Of a stretch of 8,085 bases of DNA, positions 1 to 4,860 are shown one piece after another. The notes under the pieces are model-generated. The model was not told where the DNA came from. It was given only the letters and a program-made list of their open reading frames with translations, and searched no databases. This DNA comes from Lachnospiraceae bacterium UBA1267 (GTDB lineage Bacteria > Bacillota > Clostridia > Lachnospirales > Lachnospiraceae). Made by a program: the position numbers and the translations under genes. The stretch spans positions 1-8,085 of the forward strand of contig DBVJ01000132.1 in assembly GCA_002308115.1 (NCBI GenBank). The letters run 5' to 3'. Position 1 is the stretch's first letter, and every line of letters starts with the position of its first letter.

Positions 1-139
1 CGCCGCCCATGCGGTAGTCGTCTTTGGAAAGAAGCCCGAAGATCTCTTCTTCGACATCGATGCAGCGCGCGTAATCCAAAACGCCCGCCTTGATCATGTC
101 TTCTTCACTCAGGTACAGAAAATCTGTCCGTTTGCCCAT
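1..139 (-). CDS. Ornithine cyclodeaminase-family protein, N-terminal part
   Basis: This is the first 46 codons of a minus-strand gene that runs off the left edge. The ATG (137-139) is preceded by a strong GGGAGGTG ribosome binding site at about 144-151. The translation has the N-terminal pattern FLYLSEEDMIKAGVLD followed by an acidic helix and KDDYRMGG. I recognise this as the start of the ornithine cyclodeaminase / mu-crystallin family, in the branch often labelled tyramine oxidase subunit B in Firmicutes. Family members are NAD(P)-dependent enzymes acting on amino acids or imines. The Rossmann fold lies outside the window, so the substrate cannot be judged. The gene diverges from the EamA exporter across a 122-bp gap with overlapping promoters, which suggests possible shared regulation. 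The family call is from remembered sequence pattern only. Confidence 0.7.
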   Translation of the reverse strand, partial: MGKRTDFLYLSEEDMIKAGVLDYARCIDVEEEIFGLLSKDDYRMGG

Positions 140-176
140 GGAAACACCTCCCTGGGGGTTTTTTAATGCTAAGGGC

Positions 177-205
177 AATATAACGCGCTTGCAAATGCTA
201 TGCAA
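177..205 (-). promoter_or_regulatory. Sigma-A promoter for the ornithine cyclodeaminase-family gene
   Basis: Read on the minus strand, TTGCAT (200-205) and TATATT (177-182) are separated by 17 bp. Transcription would start near 170, leaving a short leader before the ATG at 139. The -35 box overlaps the spacer of the plus-strand promoter, so the two promoters probably interfere or are co-regulated. Confidence 0.6.
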
Positions 206-217
206 TATGGGTAAAAT
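189..217 (+). promoter_or_regulatory. Sigma-A promoter for the EamA exporter
   Basis: TTGCAA (189-194) and TAAAAT (212-217) are separated by 17 bp. Transcription would start near 224, just before the palindrome at 228-243. The -35 boxes of this and the opposing promoter form an inverted repeat, TTGCA (189-193) and TGCAA (201-205). Confidence 0.6.
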
Positions 218-227
218 CCTTTTTAAC

Positions 228-243
228 CGTTTTCCGGAAAACG
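228..243. promoter_or_regulatory. Perfect 16-bp palindrome, possible operator
   Basis: CGTTTTCCGGAAAACG is a perfect inverted repeat lying just downstream of the predicted EamA transcription start, between it and the AGGGGG ribosome binding site (251-256). It is followed by C and six T residues (245-250). It can be read as a repressor operator at about +4 to +20, or as RNA with a 6-bp AT-rich stem before a T tract. The operator reading fits the position better, because the RNA stem is weak. The binding protein is unknown. Confidence 0.5.
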
Positions 244-261
244 CTTTTTTAGGGGGCATTC

Positions 262-1149
262 ATGAAACAGTCCACAAAAGGTCTTCTGATGGTCATCATC
301 TCCGGACTGGTGTTCGGGGCGGGTCCTTTTGTAGTCAAAACAGCCTATCAGGAAGGCGCACGGCCCGAGATCTTCATTTTCTTCCGCTATGCCTCTCTGT
401 CGCTGGTCCTTCTGCCCTTCGTCCTCAAAAAGAGGAGTGTATTCAAGGCATTTTCGAAGCACATCGGCGTCTTTCTGCTGCTGGCCGCGCTCAGCATTGC
501 GACACCGCTTCTTCTGTATCTGGACTATAACTTTATGTCCACCAGCATCGCGACCACCATCCACTTTCTGTATCCGGCGCTCGTAGCGGTCATTTCCGTG
601 GTCTTTTTACGCGAAAAACTGTCGGCGCGGCGGCTGATCTCCGTGCTTCTCTGCGGGGCGGGGATCGTTCTCATGATGGAGTTCGGCGGGCAGATCACGC
701 TTCTGGGCGTTCTGATCGCAGCGGCCAGCGCCCTCACCTGGGCGGTCTATATCGTGGTGCTTTCCAGGCTGAAAGAGCCGGAAATGGGCACGGAGCATAT
801 TTTGTTCTTCATTGCAGTACTCAGCTTTGTCCTGATCACGACCGTAATGCTCCTGGATGGCGCCTTCGTGGACTGCGTCCGCCAGATGACCCCTCTGGGC
901 TGGCTTCTTTCAGCGGGAATGGGCCTCGTCACTTCAGTGTTCGGCGTGGCGTTCTTCGCCTTCGGCGTCCGGAAAACAGATGCGCAGCTTGCGGCGATCG
1001 CAAGCACGCTGGAGCCGATCGCCTGCGTGGTGCTCGGGATCATTCTCCTCGGAGAATCCTTCTCGCTCCGGACAGGGATCGGAGCCGTACTGATCCTGTC
1101 CGCCGTGATCCTTCTGGCCTGGCCAAGAAAAGAAATAAGCGCAGCCTGA
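262..1149 (+). CDS. EamA/DMT-superfamily membrane transporter
   Basis: This 295-residue integral membrane protein of the drug/metabolite transporter superfamily probably exports a small metabolite or amino acid; the substrate cannot be read from the sequence. It has the usual length and the internal duplication of the family, with about ten hydrophobic segments. The first EamA repeat covers about residues 8-139 and ends in the typical IHFLYPALVAVISVVFLREKL stretch at 100-120. The second covers about 148-286 and carries the matching STLEPIACVVLGIILLGE stretch at 248-265. The basic C-terminus (PRKE) is probably cytoplasmic. AGGGGG at 251-256 supports the ATG at 262. It diverges from an ornithine cyclodeaminase-like gene and ends at a strong hairpin, so it appears monocistronic. 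A link to amino acid export is suggested only by the neighbour. Confidence 0.9.
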   Translation: MKQSTKGLLMVIISGLVFGAGPFVVKTAYQEGARPEIFIFFRYASLSLVLLPFVLKKRSVFKAFSKHIGVFLLLAALSIATPLLLYLDYNFMSTSIATTIHFLYPALVAVISVVFLREKLSARRLISVLLCGAGIVLMMEFGGQITLLGVLIAAASALTWAVYIVVLSRLKEPEMGTEHILFFIAVLSFVLITTVMLLDGAFVDCVRQMTPLGWLLSAGMGLVTSVFGVAFFAFGVRKTDAQLAAIASTLEPIACVVLGIILLGESFSLRTGIGAVLILSAVILLAWPRKEISAA

Positions 1150-1159
1150 TAATGAAAAG

Positions 1160-1185
1160 CGCCGGCCCACGGGCCGGCGGTTTTT
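1160..1185. terminator. Bidirectional intrinsic terminator between convergent genes
   Basis: A 9-bp GC-rich stem (1160-1168 with 1171-1179) is followed by GTTTTT for plus-strand transcripts leaving the EamA gene. On the minus strand the same stem follows the pyrophosphatase stop codon (1185-1187) and is followed by CTTTTC. The plus-strand signal is stronger. The T tract touches the pyrophosphatase stop codon. Confidence 0.85.
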
Positions 1186-2486
1186 CAGATATCCAGGGAA
1201 AGTGTATTCAGAACTTCCGGCAAGAGCTGCTTCTTTCTACTCATGACGCCGGGCATGTCGTATACGCCCGCTTTCAGACGATTGTAGGAGAGGCGTTTCA
1301 GTGCGGTATGGTCGGTGCTAAGAAGGATCGAGTTTCCGTAGACCACGTCCGTGACCATGAGCATGACCCAGTCCAGCCCCTTTTTCTCTTTGACGCCTGA
1401 AAGCGCGGCCAGATAACGCTTCTCGACTTCCCGGACCGTATGCAGATTCGTGACCTCGCACTGTCCGATCCCAAAGGAAACGCCGCGTTCCCGGTAGACT
1501 TTGAAATCGCTTTCTACGGTCTTCTCCGGATCCCGGGAATCCAGGGACTCGATGTCGGAGAACATTTCCGCCCCAAAGGCGCTAGCAGAGGTCTTCAGGA
1601 TCGCGGCCAGCGCACTCGCGGAAGCCCTGTCGATGCCGGTGGTGGTCGGACTCTTCAGGATCAGCGTATCGGACAAAAGGCCTGCGAGCAGATACTTTGC
1701 GATCCGCGCGTCCGGCTGGATCCTGTTCTTCATATACAACTGATAAATGATCGTGCAGGTGCTTCCGACCGGTTCGGAATCAATGAAGATCGGAAGGTCG
1801 GTCCTGACGGGATTCAGCTTATGATGGTCGATGATCTCTAAAACCGTGGCTTCTTCGATGCCATGGATGCTCTGCTCAGCTTCATTATGGTCCACAAGGA
1901 TCACGCGGTAAGAGGGCTTTTTGAGGAAGCAGCGGCGCGTCGCAAAACCGACGAAGCGGTCGCCGTCCATGACCTGAAGCGCGCGGACACCGGAGTTCAG
2001 GAGAAGAGAACGCCCTTCGTCAAAATGTTCGTCCGCCTGGATGGAAGGTTCCTCATGACGCATGATGTCCTGGATCAGCGGCGCAAACTTGACTTCGCCG
2101 ATCTGCATGGCGTCCATGAACCACTGGGCAATGTCATCGGTGGTCAGAAGCCCGTAGAATTCTCCGTTTTTGTAGATCGGCGTCGCGGAGGGCTCGGAGA
2201 CAGAATAGGAGAGCGACAGATTGGAAATGGGTTCCATGCAGTCGATTCTTCTGGGATCCGTCAGCATGACGTCCCGCATTTTCGGATAAACGTCCTGCAT
2301 GTAGGGCGGAGGCGTGATCCCGAGTTTGCGGAGGATCTGGCGGATGTTGTCAGACAAATGCCCGCAGCGGACAGCCACGTACTCATTATCCGGGTCGATG
2401 CGGCTTCTGAGCTCCGCATAGGCCATGGCGCTTAAGATCGCGTCCAGATCCGGGTTCCGGTGTCCTGTGATATAGATCCTGTTCAT
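1185..2486 (-). CDS. CBS-domain manganese-dependent inorganic pyrophosphatase (family II)
   Basis: This enzyme hydrolyses pyrophosphate to phosphate in the cytoplasm and so pulls biosynthetic reactions forward. The N-terminus has GHRNPDLD, giving the metal ligands His9, Asp13 and Asp15 at the same numbers as in Bacillus subtilis PPase. Further ligands are Asp199 (LVDHNE), the DHH motif at 220-222 and Asp273 (LLSDT). The intervals between these match the simple enzyme, so about 124 residues have been inserted before Asp199. The insert (about 70-195) is a pair of CBS modules, visible at DVMLTDP, YGLLTTDDIA, IQDIMRHEEPSIQ and RFVGFATRR. The DHHA2 domain follows and ends with the substrate-binding SRKKQ motif at 416-420. 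At 433 residues it fits CBS-PPases that lack the DRTGG domain. In that family adenine nucleotides bind the CBS pair and regulate activity. The first motif reads NPDLDA instead of the common NPDTDS, but no ligand is lost. AAGGAGGA precedes the ATG. Confidence 0.93.
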   Translation of the reverse strand: MNRIYITGHRNPDLDAILSAMAYAELRSRIDPDNEYVAVRCGHLSDNIRQILRKLGITPPPYMQDVYPKMRDVMLTDPRRIDCMEPISNLSLSYSVSEPSATPIYKNGEFYGLLTTDDIAQWFMDAMQIGEVKFAPLIQDIMRHEEPSIQADEHFDEGRSLLLNSGVRALQVMDGDRFVGFATRRCFLKKPSYRVILVDHNEAEQSIHGIEEATVLEIIDHHKLNPVRTDLPIFIDSEPVGSTCTIIYQLYMKNRIQPDARIAKYLLAGLLSDTLILKSPTTTGIDRASASALAAILKTSASAFGAEMFSDIESLDSRDPEKTVESDFKVYRERGVSFGIGQCEVTNLHTVREVEKRYLAALSGVKEKKGLDWVMLMVTDVVYGNSILLSTDHTALKRLSYNRLKAGVYDMPGVMSRKKQLLPEVLNTLSLDI

Positions 2487-2512
2487 ACACGGTCCTCCTT
2501 AGAATGAAGGGC

Positions 2513-2534
2513 GGCGCGGACCGTTGTCCGCGCC
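2513..2534 (-). terminator. GC-rich stem-loop between the DUF1508 gene and the pyrophosphatase gene
   Basis: A perfect 9-bp stem (2513-2521 with 2526-2534) with a 4-nt loop lies downstream of the DUF1508-type gene on the minus strand and about 20 nt before the pyrophosphatase ribosome binding site. It is followed by CCCTTCATTC rather than a clean T tract, so termination would be weak or partial. A smaller stem (ATGCC/GGCAT, 2541-2554) precedes it. I see no promoter between this hairpin and the pyrophosphatase start, so readthrough may feed that gene. It could also protect the 5' end of a processed message. Confidence 0.5.
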
Positions 2535-2561
2535 GTCCAGATGCCAACCGGCATTCTTTAC

Positions 2562-2933
2562 TTATGCTTCGACCTTCGCGACAGGAGACTCTGCGTTCTT
2601 CTTAATGGAAGCGACGCCGTTCAGAAGTCCGGCCTTCGCCTTATAGGCCTCGCCGGAGAGGATGATCTCGCCGTTCTTGGCTTTCAGACGATAGCGGAAC
2701 TGGCCGCCCTTGTCGACATAGATCTCAAACTTCGGATTCTTCTCGACCGTGTATCCTTCCACGGTCTGATCTTCGATGACGGCATCCGGAGCGACTCTCG
2801 TCACGGATTCGATGCCCTTCAGGCAGGATTTCTCAGAAGCATAGATCTGAGAAACACCGATGACCTGGCCGTTCGCCGCTTTCAGATTGAAACGGAATCC
2901 TTTTTCGGTCTGTTTGACTTCATACTTTCCCAT
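2562..2933 (-). CDS. DUF1508 (YegP-like) two-repeat small protein
   Basis: This is a 123-residue protein with two copies of the DUF1508/YegP domain, each about 48 residues: GKYEVKQ...GFRFNLKAANGQVI (2-46) and PKFEIYV...FRYRLKAKNGEIILSGEAY (67-112). The family forms small beta-rich folds found widely in bacteria, and its biochemical role is not known. An AGGGG ribosome binding site 7 nt upstream supports the ATG at 2931-2933. A longer reading frame from 2981 lacks a ribosome binding site, and its extra residues do not resemble the family. A good promoter sits at 3004-3031. The gene precedes the pyrophosphatase, with a weak hairpin between them. It diverges from the methionine-leader operon across a region with 20-bp repeats. 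Confidence 0.88.
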   Translation of the reverse strand: MGKYEVKQTEKGFRFNLKAANGQVIGVSQIYASEKSCLKGIESVTRVAPDAVIEDQTVEGYTVEKNPKFEIYVDKGGQFRYRLKAKNGEIILSGEAYKAKAGLLNGVASIKKNAESPVAKVEA

Positions 2934-3003
2934 AATGATTCCCCTATTCCGGGCAGCGCCCTGCCCATTTTTCGTCGGCATCTGCCCGACTTTTCTGATT
3001 TTG

Positions 3004-3031
3004 ATTTTATCGCATCCATTTTTATTGTCAA
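3004..3031 (-). promoter_or_regulatory. Sigma-A promoter for the DUF1508 gene
   Basis: On the minus strand, TTGACA (3026-3031) and TAAAAT (3004-3009) are separated by 16 bp. Transcription would start near 2997, about 65 nt before the ATG. The perfect -35 box directly abuts the first 20-bp tandem repeat. Confidence 0.75.
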
Positions 3032-3090
3032 CCTAAAATGCCGTAAATTTGTGAAAAATGCCGTAAATTCACCTGAAATCCCGTGAGAAT
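3031..3090. repeat. Three imperfect 20-bp tandem repeats between divergent promoters
   Basis: Three adjacent 20-bp units occupy 3031-3050, 3051-3070 and 3071-3090. The first two share AAAATGCCGTAAATT exactly. The third is degenerate but keeps the opening ACCT of unit 1 and a GAAATCCCGTGAGAA core. A 20-bp period is close to two helical turns, so the same face of the DNA is presented each time. The array fills the space between the minus-strand -35 box (3026-3031) and the plus-strand -35 box (3098-3103). This suggests a multi-site operator; the protein is unknown. Confidence 0.65.
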
Positions 3091-3097
3091 CTTGGAA

Positions 3098-3126
3098 TTG
3101 ACAGAAGGAGCCGCACTGTTTATAAT
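3098..3126 (+). promoter_or_regulatory. Perfect-consensus sigma-A promoter for the methionine leader and metQ operon
   Basis: TTGACA (3098-3103), a 17-bp spacer and TATAAT (3121-3126) match the consensus at every position. Transcription should start near 3133, giving a leader of about 260 nt before metQ. A promoter this strong in front of a leader peptide and terminator fits control by attenuation rather than by initiation alone. Confidence 0.9.
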
Positions 3127-3176
3127 GACCGTAATTTCATTTTTCCCGAGATGAAAGAGTCTGAAAGGAGATTCCG

Positions 3177-3242
3177 ATGAGGAATGCAGGAACCATGATG
3201 ATGGGCATGTCGATGTGCATGTGGAGCATGCACGGACTTTAA
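3177..3242 (+). CDS. Methionine-rich leader peptide (21 aa), attenuator sensor
   Basis: This short frame begins with ATG 7 nt after an AAAGGAG ribosome binding site and ends with TAA (3240-3242). Eight of its 21 residues are methionine: position 1, the run 7-9, then 11, 13, 15 and 18, with Cys14 and Trp16 among them. It lies about 45 nt after a consensus promoter and is followed by an intrinsic terminator and then metQ, a methionine-binding lipoprotein. This is the layout of a ribosome-mediated attenuation leader. Stalling at methionine codons when charged Met-tRNA is low would be the signal. The last codons also form a perfect 7-bp hairpin (3215-3221 with 3227-3233). An alternative is a small metal-binding peptide, since Met, Cys and His bind copper, but gene context and RNA structure favour attenuation. 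I do not recognise the peptide as a named one. Confidence 0.82.
   Translation: MRNAGTMMMGMSMCMWSMHGL
3215..3233 (+). promoter_or_regulatory. Leader hairpin within the control codons
   Basis: GTGCATG (3215-3221) pairs perfectly with CATGCAC (3227-3233) around a TGGAG loop. It covers codons 13-19 of the leader peptide, including Met15 and Met18. It may act as a pause hairpin that lets the first ribosome catch up with RNA polymerase, as in classical amino acid attenuators. Confidence 0.6.
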
Positions 3243-3245
3243 GGC

Positions 3246-3293
3246 GCCTTCGTCATTCAGACTTCTGAACCTTTCGGACAGTAATGAAGAGGC
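3246..3293 (+). promoter_or_regulatory. Predicted antiterminator helix of the methionine attenuator
   Basis: Bases 3246-3257 can pair with 3283-3293. The pairs are 3253-3257 with 3283-3287, a G/A mismatch, 3250-3251 with 3289-3290, a bulged T at 3249, and 3246-3248 with 3291-3293, giving about 10 bp. The 3' arm overlaps the 5' arm of the terminator (3287-3294), so the two helices exclude each other. The 5' arm begins 4 nt after the leader stop codon. A ribosome at the stop codon would cover it, while one stalled at any Met codon would leave it free. The fold was derived by eye and its energy was not computed. Confidence 0.6.
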
Positions 3294-3311
3294 CGCCGGG
3301 TCTCTTTTTTT
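3287..3311 (+). terminator. Intrinsic terminator (attenuator) upstream of metQ
   Basis: An 8-bp stem pairs 3287-3294 with 3299-3306, with one G-U pair and a GCCG loop. It runs into seven consecutive T residues (3305-3311). It sits 45 nt after the leader peptide stop and about 80 nt before the metQ start. Placing a terminator between a strong promoter and its first real gene implies regulated readthrough. Confidence 0.85.
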
Positions 3312-3393
3312 ATTGATCCGGCGCCCTGATCGGGAAATCAGAAACAACATCGTGAATTGATACTGGAAAAAGAACAGAAAAGGAGATAAAATC

Positions 3394-4260
3394 ATGAAGA
3401 AGTTCTTTGCAATCGTACTCACACTTGCTCTTGCGGCTTCCGTCTTCGCAGGCTGCGGAAAGAAAGAAAACCAGACAAGCGACGAAAAAGCGCTGGTGAA
3501 AGCGCTGGTCGCGGCGGTCAGCTCCCAGAAGGTCGCCGATTTCATTTCGGAAAAGTACAGCGGAGCAGTGGTTTCAGTCGTGGAGCATCCGACGGATGGC
3601 TTTGACGCTTCCGTGGATTACAAGGCGCTGTCCGGAAAGACCATCACTGTGGCCGCATCCCCGACACCGCACGCGGAGATCCTTCAGGTCGCGAAGGAGA
3701 TCCTTGCGGAGAAAAACATCGAGCTTAAGGTGATCGAGTACAACGACTACATTCTTCCGAATGAAGTCGTGGAATCCGGCGAAGTGCTGGCCAATTATTT
3801 CCAGCATGTGCCCTACCTGGATGACTTCAATAAAGAAAAAGGCACGCATATCGTTTCGGCGGCAGCGATCCACATGGAGCCCATGGGCCTTTACGGCGGA
3901 AAGCAGAAGAGCCTTGACGCGGTGAAGGGCGGCTCCGGTTTCACGGTCGGCGTTCCGAACGACACGACCAACGAGGCCCGCGCGCTGCTTCTTCTGGAGG
4001 CAAACGGTTACCTGAAACTGAAGGAAGGCGCAGGCATCACCGCCACGGTCCGTGACATTACCGAGAACCCCTACGGGCTGAGCTTTACGGAAGTGGAAGC
4101 GGCGCAGCTTCCGAGACTGCTTCAGGATCTGGACTTCGCGATCATCAATTCGAACTATGCGATCGACGCCGGACTGGATCCTGTGAAAGAGTCCCTGATC
4201 ATCGAAGGCGCTGCCAGCGCCTACGCAAATATCATTGCAGTGAAGGAAGGCAACAACTAA
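3394..4260 (+). CDS. metQ: MetQ/NlpA-family methionine-binding lipoprotein
   Basis: This 288-residue substrate-binding lipoprotein of the methionine ABC uptake system (MetNIQ) would sit on the outer face of the membrane. It has a lipoprotein signal peptide: MKK, a hydrophobic core and a lipobox ending SVFAGC, with Cys21 as the lipidated residue. The NlpA domain begins near residue 82. Family motifs are ASPTPHAEIL (88-97), YNDYILPNE (116-124), ANYFQHVPYL (133-142), HMEPMGLY (160-167), VPNDTTNEARALLLL (187-201), VEAAQLPRLL (234-243) and FAIINSNYA (248-256). AAAAGGAG lies 6-7 nt before the ATG. The linker between Cys21 and the domain, about 60 residues, is longer than in typical MetQ. No metN or metI gene is adjacent; the next gene is a signal peptidase, so the partners must be elsewhere. 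The Met-rich leader and terminator upstream imply induction when methionine is scarce. Confidence 0.93.
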   Translation: MKKFFAIVLTLALAASVFAGCGKKENQTSDEKALVKALVAAVSSQKVADFISEKYSGAVVSVVEHPTDGFDASVDYKALSGKTITVAASPTPHAEILQVAKEILAEKNIELKVIEYNDYILPNEVVESGEVLANYFQHVPYLDDFNKEKGTHIVSAAAIHMEPMGLYGGKQKSLDAVKGGSGFTVGVPNDTTNEARALLLLEANGYLKLKEGAGITATVRDITENPYGLSFTEVEAAQLPRLLQDLDFAIINSNYAIDAGLDPVKESLIIEGAASAYANIIAVKEGNN

Positions 4261-4284
4261 GTCCTTCACGATGGAGAGGAAGAG

Positions 4285-4845
4285 TTGAAGTTTTTTCTGA
4301 AAACACTGGTGAACGCCATTCTGTGGGCGATCGTCGCGATACTTCTTCTGTTCGTGGCGAGCGGCCTCTATCAGCGGATCTTTAACCGCGGCGGTTATAC
4401 CGGCCTTTTCGGGGTCGGTTATGCCGTCGTGGTTTCAGGTTCCATGAAACCGGTCTTCCATGAAAATGACATGATCATTTTCCAGAAGCATGACCGGAAG
4501 GACTACAGGGCCGGCGACATCGTCGTCTACGTCCGGGACCGCGGAACGGAAGACGAGATCCTGATCACCCACCGGCTGATCGGCATCTCGGAGGATCAGC
4601 TCATCACGAAAGGAGACGCGAACAGCATTTCCGACAAGCCCATCAAATGGGATCAGCTGGTCGGACGTGTCGTGTTTCTGGTCCCCGGTATCGGAAAAGC
4701 GGTGGAATTCTTAAGAACGCCGGTCGGCATCCTCATCTCGGTGCTTCTGATCGCCGCGCTTTCCGTCGTGAATCTGCTGCCTGTTTTCAAGTCTCGGAAA
4801 AAGAAGAAAGCGGAGGCCGTGAACGGCGGCTCGATCCGCTATTAA
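4285..4845 (+). CDS. SipW-type (S26B) signal peptidase I
   Basis: This 186-residue membrane serine peptidase removes signal peptides from exported proteins. The catalytic Ser53 lies in VVSGSMKP (49-56). The general base position is His96 in ITHR, where ordinary bacterial signal peptidases have Lys. This is the mark of the ER-like S26B branch that includes SipW. KGDAN (109-113) supplies the conserved Asp111. Hydrophobic segments at about 8-28 and 146-167 anchor both ends, and the C-terminus is rich in Lys and Arg. The start is TTG at 4285 with GAGAGGA upstream; the nearby ATG at 4271 is in another frame and soon stops. It follows metQ by 24 nt with no terminator, so it is probably cotranscribed. 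No SipW substrate such as a TasA or camelysin-like protein is nearby, so its targets are unknown. Confidence 0.88.
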   Translation: MKFFLKTLVNAILWAIVAILLLFVASGLYQRIFNRGGYTGLFGVGYAVVVSGSMKPVFHENDMIIFQKHDRKDYRAGDIVVYVRDRGTEDEILITHRLIGISEDQLITKGDANSISDKPIKWDQLVGRVVFLVPGIGKAVEFLRTPVGILISVLLIAALSVVNLLPVFKSRKKKKAEAVNGGSIRY

Positions 4846-4860
4846 CGAGTGGAGTCTCAG

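Noticed and set aside
2934..2981. Upstream start for the DUF1508 gene adding 16 residues
   Set aside because: There is no ribosome binding site at that ATG, while AGGGG sits correctly before 2933 and family homology starts at MGKYEV.
3177..3242. Leader peptide as a copper-binding small protein
   Set aside because: Met, Cys and His content would allow it, but no copper gene is nearby and the following terminator and metQ point to methionine sensing. It is kept as an alternative only.
3284..3316. A second mini-frame (ATG to TGA) overlapping the attenuator terminator
   Set aside because: It has no ribosome binding site, its residues follow the terminator sequence, and translation of it would block rather than explain the structure.
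3133..3393. SAM riboswitch or Met T-box in the metQ leader
   Set aside because: I see no T-box AGGGUGGNACCGCG-like element and no recognisable SAM-I core before the terminator. The Met-codon frame explains the leader better. A covariance search would be decisive.
3120..3545. Long minus-strand frame across the leader and the start of metQ
   Set aside because: It is antisense to a consensus promoter, the leader peptide and a clear MetQ signal peptide, and its composition is not protein-like.
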